Below are positions 1 to 6,854 of a stretch of DNA of 21,471 nt, one piece after another. The stretch's first letter is position 1. Each line of letters begins with the position of its first letter. The position numbers and the translations under genes are program-made. Source of the DNA: a virus; the IMG/VR virus record IMGVR_UViG_3300023184_000586, positions 1 to 21,471 of that record, one strand, 5' to 3'. The notes under the pieces were generated by a model that did no database searches, was not told the DNA's origin, and saw only the letters and a program-made list of their open reading frames with translations.

Positions 1-26
1 CGTTGCTTGATTGCATTAATGTTCAT
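1..26 (-). CDS. Start of a gene running off the left edge (8 codons)
   Basis: An ATG on the minus strand at 26-24 opens a frame reading MNINAIKQ and then leaves the window. It lies downstream of a promoter-like motif at 94-103 and of a leader containing an 18-bp direct repeat, which fits a real gene start. No Shine-Dalgarno sequence is visible. Eight residues are too few to identify the product. A short N-terminal helix of this kind precedes the core of some T4-like single-stranded DNA-binding proteins, but that is only a guess. Confidence 0.4.
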
Positions 27-31
27 GCTGT

Positions 32-70
32 TTTGTTTTTAAGTTTTAAAAATTTGTTTTTAAGTTTTAA
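32..70. repeat. Two-copy 18-bp direct repeat in a leader
   Basis: TTTGTTTTTAAGTTTTAA occurs at 32-49 and again, identically, at 53-70, a period of 21 bp. Read on the coding (minus) strand it gives repeated TTAAAACTTAAAAACAAA, which ends a few bases before the ATG at 26. It would form an unstructured A-rich leader of the gene leaving the window. It could be a protein-binding operator or simply AT-rich drift. Confidence 0.6.
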
Positions 71-93
71 GATTATCGCGATTTAATCTCACG

Positions 94-103
94 TATAAAT
101 ATC
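94..103 (-). promoter_or_regulatory. Late-promoter-like motif GATATTTATA
   Basis: The coding strand reads CGATATTTATACG, the same core that precedes several structural genes in this window. It lies in the gap after the DUF3310 gene and 67 nt before the ATG at 26. A TTG lies 19 nt upstream of the box, the spacing seen in Bacteroidota promoters. Its role is inferred from recurrence and position. Confidence 0.45.
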
Positions 104-157
104 GATTTTCTTAATTCCTATACAATAAAGATAGGTTATTTTTTTGGAACTACCAAA

Positions 158-421
158 TTATTTAGATAGATTTTCTAAATTGTAGATTTTTCTATTAAGA
201 TAAAATGCGGCTTTCTTTAAATCTTCTAATTCCTTTTGTGGGTCTTTTTTGCCGGCTCTTGCTATGTATTTAGCTACATTGAATAGGTATGCATCTTTAT
301 CTAAGTCCCATGCTTCACATACCTTAATTACTTCATATGGGTTATCAACACCACCATAATAGGCTGGGTTCTTTACTGCTTCTTTAAATTCGTCTTTTCT
401 TATGTTTGGTTTTGCTGGCAT
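158..421 (-). CDS. DUF3310 family protein
   Basis: An 87-residue protein with the DUF3310 pattern: a YYGG motif near residue 22, a PYEVIKVCEAW helix, then FNVAKYIARAGKK followed by a charged helix (KELEDLKKAAFYLNRKI). DUF3310 proteins are small, common in phages and thought to relate to the all-alpha MazG/nucleotide-handling fold, but their reaction is not established. It is the last gene of the 5564-158 group and starts 5 nt after the DUF2061 gene. Its length is close to that of a stand-alone domain, so it looks complete. Family assignment rests on motif recognition; function is unknown. Confidence 0.8.
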   Translation of the reverse strand: MPAKPNIRKDEFKEAVKNPAYYGGVDNPYEVIKVCEAWDLDKDAYLFNVAKYIARAGKKDPQKELEDLKKAAFYLNRKIYNLENLSK

Positions 422-426
422 ATAAC

Positions 427-639
427 TTATTTATCTTTTTTCAATCCGTACTTAATCCATTTATACCAAACTCTTTCATGTAGATAATACTGAATAGGTT
501 TGTATATCAATTCTGCTACCCCAAATGCTGCTCCAACTTTAATTGAACCACTTATCCACCACATTAATAAAAAACCAATTAAGGTACTTATAATACGATA
601 TGAGATGGTTTTAGCAATGTGTCTCTTAATCAACGGCAT
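427..639 (-). CDS. DUF2061 small membrane protein
   Basis: A 70-residue protein matching DUF2061: an N-terminal RHIAKTISYRIIST, a hydrophobic stretch (about residues 17-32), a second weakly hydrophobic stretch, a conserved E and K, then YYLHERVW near residues 51-58 and a basic tail. It is probably an inner-membrane protein with two short membrane segments. Its start overlaps the end of the nucleotidyltransferase gene by 14 bp, suggesting translational coupling. From memory, bacterial DUF2061 genes often lie near sulfate-activation genes such as APS kinase. The same neighbourhood here suggests a shared process, but no biochemical function is known. Confidence 0.82.
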   Translation of the reverse strand: MPLIKRHIAKTISYRIISTLIGFLLMWWISGSIKVGAAFGVAELIYKPIQYYLHERVWYKWIKYGLKKDK

Positions 640-1000
640 ATTCTATAACATCTCCTTCGGTGTCCATATAACCTTTTCTAATTTTAGTTCCACTTATTAA
701 TTCAATATCAGCAGGTGGTGGATGATTAATAACCTCATAACCTACACCTCTACCATAGTTTACACTTTCAATATCTGGTATGATTGATAATAAAATCTTA
801 TTAAAATTATTAGTAAAGAATGGTTCGTTTGATAATTCTTTTAAAACCTGTTGTGCAGTTTTAGGATTGTTCTCATTTATTTGTACATCTCTAATTGCTA
901 CCCAAACATCTTTTCCTTTATTTAATTGTTGTGATATTAACCACTCATGTCCTGCGTGCCATGTTTGCCATCTTCCGATGAATAATGCGTATTTTTTCAT
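626..1000 (-). CDS. HxGH-type nucleotidyltransferase (cytidylyltransferase-like)
   Basis: A 124-residue protein with the hallmarks of the HxGH nucleotidyltransferase superfamily: N-terminal ALFIGRWQTWHAGH (H15 and H18 form HAGH), a VAIRD strand near residues 34-38, and a C-terminal ISGTKIR (102-108) equivalent to the ISSTxxR/SGTxIR motif that binds the nucleotide triphosphate. Such enzymes transfer AMP or CMP to a phosphate-bearing acceptor; archaeal NMN adenylyltransferases are close in motif layout and size. The acceptor cannot be read from sequence. The APS kinase gene ends 24 nt before this start, which makes sulfate, nicotinamide mononucleotide or a sugar/lipid phosphate all possible. 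It is short but contains both catalytic ends. Confidence 0.75.
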   Translation of the reverse strand: MKKYALFIGRWQTWHAGHEWLISQQLNKGKDVWVAIRDVQINENNPKTAQQVLKELSNEPFFTNNFNKILLSIIPDIESVNYGRGVGYEVINHPPPADIELISGTKIRKGYMDTEGDVIEYAVD

Positions 1001-1024
1001 ATACTCTAATATACAATTTAATTA

Positions 1025-1462
1025 TTATATTCCCAAATTTTTGCGGAGTTTTTTGAAAGTATCTAATTCTCTTTCATTTGTAGTATCTAAATCAATATAA
1101 AATTCAGTAGGTGCTTCGTAATTAGAAACATGAAATCCTTCTCTACCTCTTTCATTTTTAGTATGAACGTAAATTTCTATTAGGTTTTCACCCATTTCTG
1201 CTTTGAATTTATCTCTTTGGTCTTTGTAGGGTGAAACCAATGATACCACTACATTGTAACCTTTGTGTTGTAAGAACTTAGCCAATGTTTGTGCATTAGT
1301 TATATTCTTTCTACGACCTTCTTCTGAGTAATCTTTGTTTTGAAATACATCTCTAATATCATCACCATCAATAGTGATAACTTTATGTATTAAATGTGCT
1401 TCCATCCAATTAGCCATAGTAGTTTTTCCACTACCTGGTTGTCCTGTAAACCAATATATCAT
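1025..1462 (-). CDS. cysC: Adenylylsulfate (APS) kinase
   Basis: A 145-residue P-loop kinase that should phosphorylate adenylyl sulfate with ATP to give PAPS, the universal sulfate donor. Visible motifs are the Walker A GQPGSGKT (7-14), DGDDIR (32-37) at the APS-binding edge, SEEGRRKNI (46-54) corresponding to the family's FSxxDRxxNI, a VSPY segment (76-79) corresponding to the conserved ISPY, and YEAP (115-118). It is shorter than typical bacterial CysC (about 180-200 residues), mainly in the loops and the C-terminal end, but no core motif is missing. The first motif is close to residue 1, as expected for a true start. It sits in a tight run with the HxGH nucleotidyltransferase and the DUF2061 gene. 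Confidence 0.88.
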   Translation of the reverse strand: MIYWFTGQPGSGKTTMANWMEAHLIHKVITIDGDDIRDVFQNKDYSEEGRRKNITNAQTLAKFLQHKGYNVVVSLVSPYKDQRDKFKAEMGENLIEIYVHTKNERGREGFHVSNYEAPTEFYIDLDTTNERELDTFKKLRKNLGI

Positions 1463-1469
1463 AACCTAT

Positions 1470-1868
1470 TTATTTTGTTAAATCTATCACATCAAATACT
1501 CTAGTGTATATTTTTTTAACACCTTCTGTATTCGTAACCAATATACAATTTCTATATTTTTCCCAATCAACTTCAAATTTATTATCTAATTGTCCACCGG
1601 TAGCTTCCATAATAACATTGTTCAATGCATTGATTGTATATAATGTATTACTTTGTTTTTTTCTATGAACCAAAATAGTTTTCATTTCTAAGTTTGGTTG
1701 TTCATTTTCTACTACCACATTATATGTCACAAATAATTCATTTGGAATGTTTTTGTTTTGAAGAACATAGATGTAGTTATAAGCTAATGTATAATTGCTT
1801 TTAATTAATTCTAAGTGATTTTCTACATCTATTTTTGTACTAAAAGTACAAAGTAATTGTGTCTTCAT
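1470..1868 (-). CDS. Hypothetical phage protein, 132 aa
   Basis: I do not recognise this family. The protein is soluble-looking, without signal peptide or membrane segment. It begins MKTQLLCTFSTKIDVENHLE, a strand-helix pattern, and continues with alternating short strands and charged loops. Its ATG overlaps the stop codon of the upstream 787-aa gene as TAATG (1866-1870), so translation is likely coupled. APS kinase begins 7 nt after its stop. The context, between a large probable virion protein and metabolic genes, does not settle its role. Confidence 0.7.
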   Translation of the reverse strand: MKTQLLCTFSTKIDVENHLELIKSNYTLAYNYIYVLQNKNIPNELFVTYNVVVENEQPNLEMKTILVHRKKQSNTLYTINALNNVIMEATGGQLDNKFEVDWEKYRNCILVTNTEGVKKIYTRVFDVIDLTK

Positions 1869-4231
1869 TATTGTCTCTTAGGTGCATTATGAAATCTACC
1901 GGCACCAGGGTTTTTACTTTTACCATCCAATGTGAATCCAATGTTAAATTCAGGTTGTGGATAAGCTAATACATCAATACCATTTGAACTATCAATTGCA
2001 ATTTCACCTGCTTTTACTAATTTTCCACCACCTCTATCTTCTTTTTGTGATAAAACTGAATCGTTTGCAAAATCTTGTACATCTACATTTTGATTATATG
2101 CTTCATGTGCTAAGTTAGTATAGATATAATATGATTCTAAACGCATTTTAATTTTAGCTAATGTATCCTTATCAACTGGTAATCCGGCTCTACTTCTTTC
2201 TAATGCAATACCACCCAATGCAGATGCTATTTTTTTAGCCGCTCTACCACCTGGTTTCATTTCTGCTTCCATTTGTTTAATAAATGCAGGATTTACATTT
2301 AATTCTAATGCTTTCTTTTTAATTTCAGATTGGTATGTATCGTTTAATTTTTTATGGTCTGCTGCTGGTTTATCCATAGCTAATCCATATGGTACATTGT
2401 GTGATTCTGATAATGCGATTACACCCTTTTTAATCAATCCTTTCGGGTCATTTTTGTATGTAGATTTTCTTGTTTTTGAAGTCAATGCACTTGCACCACC
2501 TACACCTTTTTTAACACTTCTACCATCTAATGTTACAATTCTATTTGTTCCTAAACCATCACTAACCGTAATTACATCTACTGTTTCTAATGTTTGTGAT
2601 TGTGGTAATAACGCACATTTACCATGTTCTGTTCCGTTACCATTATCTTGCATTTCTTTGATTGCTACAAATATTTCTGCGTAGTTTGCCCATCCTTCTC
2701 TTAACGATGGTTCACCTTCATGATTAGCTACCTTAGATAAAATATGTTCAAAATCTTTCAACCATTCTTTTGGATTTTTATTAGGGTCTCTTTTACTAAA
2801 ATTATCTAATACCGTAATTAATGCTAATGTTTCTTTATCAGCAATCATTGCCTTATCTGCTAATACTTTAAAACGATTTGCCATACCACTAATAGCATTT
2901 TGAATTACTATTACTCTATTTTTAGGAGAATCAGGAACTACACCTTTATCCATGTCAATAAAGTCCATATCATTCGCTTCAATCTTAGCAGAATATTCTT
3001 CTAAATTTCTATTATTTCTTTCTCTTAATTTCTTTTCGTTTGGTTTAATTCCTTTCTCATTCGGGTCTAATCGTATGATATTTAATCCCCCAATCTTAAC
3101 TGATTGCACTACACCATTTTTATCTTTATTTACTTTTGCTGCACCTTTTAATAATCTAGTATTTCCTTTATCATCTGTAAATGTTTGATTAGCTGTTGTT
3201 TTCTTTCCACCAAATGTCGATGTTGATAATTCAGGAATACCATTTTTAGTTGCCCATTGTCTAAATGCTCCGATTATTGGAGTTGATTTATCTTTTGCAC
3301 CAACATATACTCTACTTCTTTTATCTTGTCCAGCTGTTTTGAATACACCAGGTTGACGGGCGATATATATTTTACATGCGTTTGGATTTGCATCGGTTGG
3401 TTCTGCTACTCTAACATATTGTGCTAATAATTTTTTCTCACTTGCACTTAATGGAGTTCCACTAAATAATTTTTGCAAAGATGCTTTTACTGCGATATGT
3501 GCTTTTTGATTAGGATTTTTTTTATCTTTAATAAATTTATCCACTTCCGTATACACACTTTTAATTGCAGTTACTACGTTATCTTTACTTGTCTTAGTAT
3601 TTTTATTATCTTCAAATCTACCAAATACATCCTTCAATGAACCACTTAAATTAACATTAACAGGTTGTTGAACCGGTGCTGATTTTTTAGTTGGTGCTGC
3701 AGTTGGAGTTTGTGGTTGTGCTTTTTGTTGCGGTTGTGGTTTTGATACTACTTTAGATTGTGGAGTAACTTGTGGTTTTGGTTTAGCATAGTATTGTGGT
3801 TCTTCCGGATTAGGGTCATCTATCATATCCACATTTTTTTCACTATAACCTGCTCCTTTTAACATTGCAGCTGCTGCGTGATATGCTGACCTTGCACCAC
3901 TACCTTTTTGGTCTTTGTAATTTAAAGCTGATGCAACTGTTACTTCTCGACCTGTATCTGAATTTTTTACTTTCTTTTTTAAGATTGCTGCTAACTTAGG
4001 GTCAGTACCATCTTTCTTAGGTCCTTCTAATGTAAATTTCTTTGGTGCTAAACTAATAGCTTCCATCAATTCAATATCCGTAAATGCTTCTGCACCGAAT
4101 TGTTCTAATACTGAACGTAAATGTTCTAATTGTTCTTTGTTATCAAAGTTTGGAATTGGATATGTAACACAAAATTCTGTTAAAACCTCATCAATAATTT
4201 CACTAAGATTGTCTAAATTAAAGTTCATCAT
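1868..4231 (-). CDS. Large hypothetical protein, 787 aa, probable virion-associated
   Basis: I cannot assign a family. Residues 1-60 look helical and acidic. Residues 72-138 are lysine-rich and include GSGARSAYHAAAAMLKGAGY. Residues about 138-192 form a low-complexity linker rich in P, Q and K. The remaining 590 residues are globular-looking with K/N-rich charged patches, including one basic helical segment PGGRAAKKIASALGG, and end in GRFHNAPKRQ. There is no signal peptide or transmembrane segment. Two consecutive ATG codons open the frame (4231 and 4228). The start overlaps the polymerase-like gene by 14 bp. Its size and linker suit a structural or ejected virion protein, but an enzyme with a disordered arm is possible. 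A motif resembling the late promoter (4303-4312) lies 71 nt upstream. Confidence 0.72.
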   Translation of the reverse strand: MMNFNLDNLSEIIDEVLTEFCVTYPIPNFDNKEQLEHLRSVLEQFGAEAFTDIELMEAISLAPKKFTLEGPKKDGTDPKLAAILKKKVKNSDTGREVTVASALNYKDQKGSGARSAYHAAAAMLKGAGYSEKNVDMIDDPNPEEPQYYAKPKPQVTPQSKVVSKPQPQQKAQPQTPTAAPTKKSAPVQQPVNVNLSGSLKDVFGRFEDNKNTKTSKDNVVTAIKSVYTEVDKFIKDKKNPNQKAHIAVKASLQKLFSGTPLSASEKKLLAQYVRVAEPTDANPNACKIYIARQPGVFKTAGQDKRSRVYVGAKDKSTPIIGAFRQWATKNGIPELSTSTFGGKKTTANQTFTDDKGNTRLLKGAAKVNKDKNGVVQSVKIGGLNIIRLDPNEKGIKPNEKKLRERNNRNLEEYSAKIEANDMDFIDMDKGVVPDSPKNRVIVIQNAISGMANRFKVLADKAMIADKETLALITVLDNFSKRDPNKNPKEWLKDFEHILSKVANHEGEPSLREGWANYAEIFVAIKEMQDNGNGTEHGKCALLPQSQTLETVDVITVSDGLGTNRIVTLDGRSVKKGVGGASALTSKTRKSTYKNDPKGLIKKGVIALSESHNVPYGLAMDKPAADHKKLNDTYQSEIKKKALELNVNPAFIKQMEAEMKPGGRAAKKIASALGGIALERSRAGLPVDKDTLAKIKMRLESYYIYTNLAHEAYNQNVDVQDFANDSVLSQKEDRGGGKLVKAGEIAIDSSNGIDVLAYPQPEFNIGFTLDGKSKNPGAGRFHNAPKRQ

Positions 4232-5564
4232 AATTTTTACCGGTGGTTGTTTTTATTTGATATCTACCATGTCCACCTTTTAATATAGGTATTATATCAC
4301 TATATAAATATTGTTTTTCTGTCGGATAAACATCAAATACAAATGCATCGTAAGTATATAATATCAATTTTGTTTGTTTTCCTTCTAATTTCTCTTTTAT
4401 TTTTAATATTTTTTTTATATTTCTTTCAGTTTCGTATGCTTGGATATAATAATTAAGAACTTTTGCGGGAGTTATAGGTTCTAATCTTTCAATACCAAAC
4501 TGAATATGATATGAATGCGTAAAGATTGCTTTGTTTTTTACCATTGTTTCTGATAATAAGTCAGTAAGATGTTGTATCTCTTTAAAATATTGAATATCTA
4601 ATAACTCACTTCTAATCCCACCATATAAATTTTGGAATATTAAAGTTTTTACTTCGTTTCTATCATCAATACCAATTTGATTTCCAATCCATGTATAAAA
4701 ATCTAACCCACTACCATAGAAATCTTTCATCCATTGCATTTCTTTTACATTTGCAGTTGAATTAAGTTTCATTTGGTAAATAATATCCATCAATAATCTC
4801 GGATGATACGCTTCATAATCACAACTAATCAATTCACCACCATCAAATCTACTTATAAATGCTTTTCTTTCACCGGTATCTTTTTTAAGTGCAGCATAGT
4901 TTACACCCCCATAACGATTCGATGGTCGGAGTGTAGATGTCATTAGGTTGTATTGAGTGTAAACCATATTATCCTTCGTTAAATGAACTGGATTGTAGTT
5001 TAAAACGTAATCCGGATCTACCTTTAATCCACTACTTTCAATATAACTAAATGCCTTTGTTACATCATCTATATATTTAATTGAATTTTTGTTTACATTA
5101 AGTGAAAACTTAGAAACATATTGTTGTATAAGTTCTATTTGTTTAACCATTGGAATACTATCATTCAAATATGGTTCACCTTTAAACTTTGATTTGTAAA
5201 ATTGATTTAATTGGTTATCACCCAATTCAATATCGTGATAACCATACTCAATAAATTTAGCTAAATCTACATCAAACCCTTTGGTAAAATTTAATATTTG
5301 TGAAATTGCTTTGTAATTAAAAATTAATTGAGGATGTATTGTATCTAATAATTGATGTAATGCTTCTACTTTAATTCCTAACCCATCACCATTGTTTACA
5401 TTTATAACCCACTCATTCGTTTTTGATTTGACATAAATAAAAGATATACGATTGTTCATCACATGCTTTTCATCATCTGATAATCTAACATATATTAAAT
5501 TAGTATGTTTTCTATATTCAATTAAGAAACTTTGAAATTCGAATTTATCTTCTACAAATATCAT
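4218..5564 (-). CDS. Divergent family A DNA polymerase-like protein
   Basis: A 448-residue protein with the palm/fingers motifs of family A DNA polymerases. TLRPSNRYGGVNY (211-223) matches the TxRLSSxxPNLQN template-binding segment. Motif A is CDYEAYHPRLL, with catalytic D249 and R256. Motif B is RNEVKTLIFQNLYG with R302, K306, F310 and Y314 in the exact R-x3-K-x3-F-x3-YG spacing. Motif C is YTYDAFVFD with D406. Two usual residues differ: the position of E. coli Pol I Glu710 (steric gate) is H254, and the Glu after the motif C Asp is A407. The first 180 residues are where a 3'-5' exonuclease would lie, but no DxE motif is seen, so this part looks degenerate or unrelated. It is smaller than Pol I. 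It may be an active specialised polymerase or a derived protein. Confidence 0.75.
   Translation of the reverse strand: MIFVEDKFEFQSFLIEYRKHTNLIYVRLSDDEKHVMNNRISFIYVKSKTNEWVINVNNGDGLGIKVEALHQLLDTIHPQLIFNYKAISQILNFTKGFDVDLAKFIEYGYHDIELGDNQLNQFYKSKFKGEPYLNDSIPMVKQIELIQQYVSKFSLNVNKNSIKYIDDVTKAFSYIESSGLKVDPDYVLNYNPVHLTKDNMVYTQYNLMTSTLRPSNRYGGVNYAALKKDTGERKAFISRFDGGELISCDYEAYHPRLLMDIIYQMKLNSTANVKEMQWMKDFYGSGLDFYTWIGNQIGIDDRNEVKTLIFQNLYGGIRSELLDIQYFKEIQHLTDLLSETMVKNKAIFTHSYHIQFGIERLEPITPAKVLNYYIQAYETERNIKKILKIKEKLEGKQTKLILYTYDAFVFDVYPTEKQYLYSDIIPILKGGHGRYQIKTTTGKNYDEL
4303..4312 (-). promoter_or_regulatory. Possible late-promoter-like motif inside the polymerase gene
   Basis: The coding strand reads AATATTTATA, close to the recurring (G/T)ATATTTATA element. 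It lies within the 3' end of the polymerase-like gene, 71 nt before the 787-aa gene. Chance occurrence is quite possible in such AT-rich DNA. Confidence 0.25.
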
Positions 5565-5569
5565 ATATC

Positions 5570-5604
5570 CAAAGATAATACATTTTGGTTATAATACAAA
5601 ATAA
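5570..5604 (-). promoter_or_regulatory. Bacteroidota-type promoter candidate before the polymerase gene
   Basis: On the coding strand, TTTG is followed by 19 nt and then TATCTTTG, matching the Bacteroidota vegetative pattern TTTG-N19-TAnnTTTG. The TATCTTTG box ends only 5 nt before the ATG at 5564, so the transcript would be nearly leaderless or would initiate translation further in. This gene lacks the ATATTTATA motif seen before the tail genes, which would suit a different expression class. It is a single match. Confidence 0.35.
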
Positions 5605-5630
5605 AAAGGAGAGTAATTAAACTCTCCTTT
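5605..5630 (-). terminator. Rho-independent terminator after the PhyH gene
   Basis: A perfect 10-bp stem (coding strand AAAGGAGAGT / ACTCTCCTTT) with a 6-nt TTAATT loop is followed by TTATTTTG, so the stem arm plus tail gives a run of five T. It starts 6 nt after the stop codon of the dioxygenase gene at 5637. It separates that transcript from the polymerase group. Confidence 0.88.
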
Positions 5631-5636
5631 ATAATT

Positions 5637-6419
5637 CTATTCACCCCAATGTTTGATGCGTAATTCTTTCATATCGATTGGCTCTCGTTTCATATGCCCA
5701 CCTTTTGAAAAATTAGCGCCTCTCTTTAAGTAACCACCTAATAGATTTCTTCTCATTCTATTAGATGTATTTGTCTCGGAACCATGAACGTTATGTGAAT
5801 GTAATAACACCACTTGTCCTTTTTTTAATATTCCTTCTAACTTTCTGAAATCATGTCCTTCAGGCATAACACATGGTTTACCTCGTTCATTACTCCAAAA
5901 TGCTGGATTTGTTTTTGTTCTTTCATCATCAACTTCAATTGGTAAAATTGGTAATCTATGTGTTCCTTCGTAAACCCATACTGAACCATTACCCGCATCA
6001 TGATTATCTAATGCTAACGCAGTGTTGATAATTTCATTGTGACCACATTTAGTATAAAATGCATTTTGATGTTGGTCTCTACCTAATTGTCCTGGTGGTT
6101 TAAAGTAACACCAATCTTGCATACCATCAATTTCACCACCCATTAGATATTCTACTGCTTCCAAAATCTTTGGATGTGCAAAATACTTTTCTAACATTGG
6201 TGAAAGTTTATGTGGATATGCAAATGGGTCCCATTCACCCCAAATTTTACCATCAGGTGCAACTGTTCCCGTTCTTTCATTTCTTAAACGGTCTAACTCG
6301 TCGTTAATCACATCACACTCTTCTTCGGTAAGTAATTCTAAAACGGTAAATCCTTTGTATCGCCAATCAAACGTAATTTGTTGGACTTCTTCTTCGCTAA
6401 GATGTTTTAACTTTGCCAT
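5637..6419 (-). CDS. Phytanoyl-CoA dioxygenase (PhyH) family protein with H-x-N metal site
   Basis: A 260-residue member of the PhyH group of Fe(II)/2-oxoglutarate oxygenases. Recognisable parts are DWCYFKPPG (102-110), the first metal-ligand segment QHQNAFY (116-122), the strand INTALALDNHDAGNGSVWVYEGTH (131-154, equivalent to the family's D-x-G-x-L-x-V-x-PGSH), then VVLLHSHNVHGSETNTS with the second metal histidine, probably H212, and R221-R224 as candidates for binding the 2-oxoglutarate carboxylate. The usual ligand triad is H-x-D...H. Here the carboxylate position is N119, codon AAT, one base away from GAT. The protein has no signal peptide. It is monocistronic, with a promoter-like motif upstream and a terminator downstream. 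Substrate is unknown. Phage PhyH proteins are common in aquatic T4-like phages. Confidence 0.85.
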   Translation of the reverse strand: MAKLKHLSEEEVQQITFDWRYKGFTVLELLTEEECDVINDELDRLRNERTGTVAPDGKIWGEWDPFAYPHKLSPMLEKYFAHPKILEAVEYLMGGEIDGMQDWCYFKPPGQLGRDQHQNAFYTKCGHNEIINTALALDNHDAGNGSVWVYEGTHRLPILPIEVDDERTKTNPAFWSNERGKPCVMPEGHDFRKLEGILKKGQVVLLHSHNVHGSETNTSNRMRRNLLGGYLKRGANFSKGGHMKREPIDMKELRIKHWGE

Positions 6420-6437
6420 ATAACTTGTTTTATTTAT

Positions 6438-6447
6438 TATAAATATA
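6438..6447 (-). promoter_or_regulatory. Late-promoter-like motif TATATTTATA before PhyH
   Basis: The coding strand reads TTATATTTATAAT, 18 nt before the ATG at 6419. A TTTG lies 20 nt upstream of the TATATTTA box. The position matches the copies before the tail genes. Confidence 0.6.
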
Positions 6448-6488
6448 ATCTATTATTTTTTACTAACCAAATAAAAATATGACTTTTA

Positions 6489-6854
6489 TCACATTTTAGA
6501 AAACAACGTAAGATTTTTCAAATAGGTATCTAAATTAGAAATATCTAATTTTCCTAAATTAATTGATTTTCTATTTGCAGTTTCTATTTCGTATTGTTCA
6601 CCGCTTACTTTCCATCTAATACGAGTTATTATAAATAATGGGTCATTTTTATATTTTGTATGTGTATCTATATTGATTTCAAATATAGTTCCATTTACTT
6701 CATTTCTTTTTCTAATAAAGTATCTATAAATAAATCCAATCTGATAATCTTTTTCTATTAATTTTGGCTCATATGGTGATAATACTGGTTGCTTATACAC
6801 CTTTTTTTTATTTATAGTATTATATCTATCTATTATAGTTTGATTAATTTGCAT
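6489..6854 (-). CDS. Hypothetical protein, 121 aa, end of tail operon
   Basis: I do not recognise a family. The protein is basic and mixed alpha/beta, with no membrane or signal segment. It is the last gene of the tail operon, and its ATG overlaps the stop of the hub-like gene as TAATG (6852-6856). A GGAGGGG sequence lies just before the ATG as a strong ribosome site. Position at the end of the baseplate cluster suggests a small baseplate or tail-assembly protein, which is an inference from context only. Confidence 0.7.
   Translation of the reverse strand: MQINQTIIDRYNTINKKKVYKQPVLSPYEPKLIEKDYQIGFIYRYFIRKRNEVNGTIFEINIDTHTKYKNDPLFIITRIRWKVSGEQYEIETANRKSINLGKLDISNLDTYLKNLTLFSKM

Noticed and set aside
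143-157. Small hairpin TTTGG/CCAAA after the DUF3310 gene
   Set aside because: The stem is only 5 bp. On the coding strand it is followed by A residues rather than a T run, so it is not a convincing terminator for the minus-strand gene.
6438-6447. TATAAATA on the plus strand read as T4-type late promoters pointing rightwards
   Set aside because: All genes run leftwards and the element sits just before minus-strand start codons, so a rightward promoter would produce only antisense RNA. A leftward reading of the same element fits better, although a role on both strands is not excluded.
6472-6495. Possible hairpin AAAATATGA/TCACATTTT at the end of the tail operon
   Set aside because: The stem is almost all A-T with a wobble pair, has a small loop, and overlaps the last codons. 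Too weak to call as a terminator.
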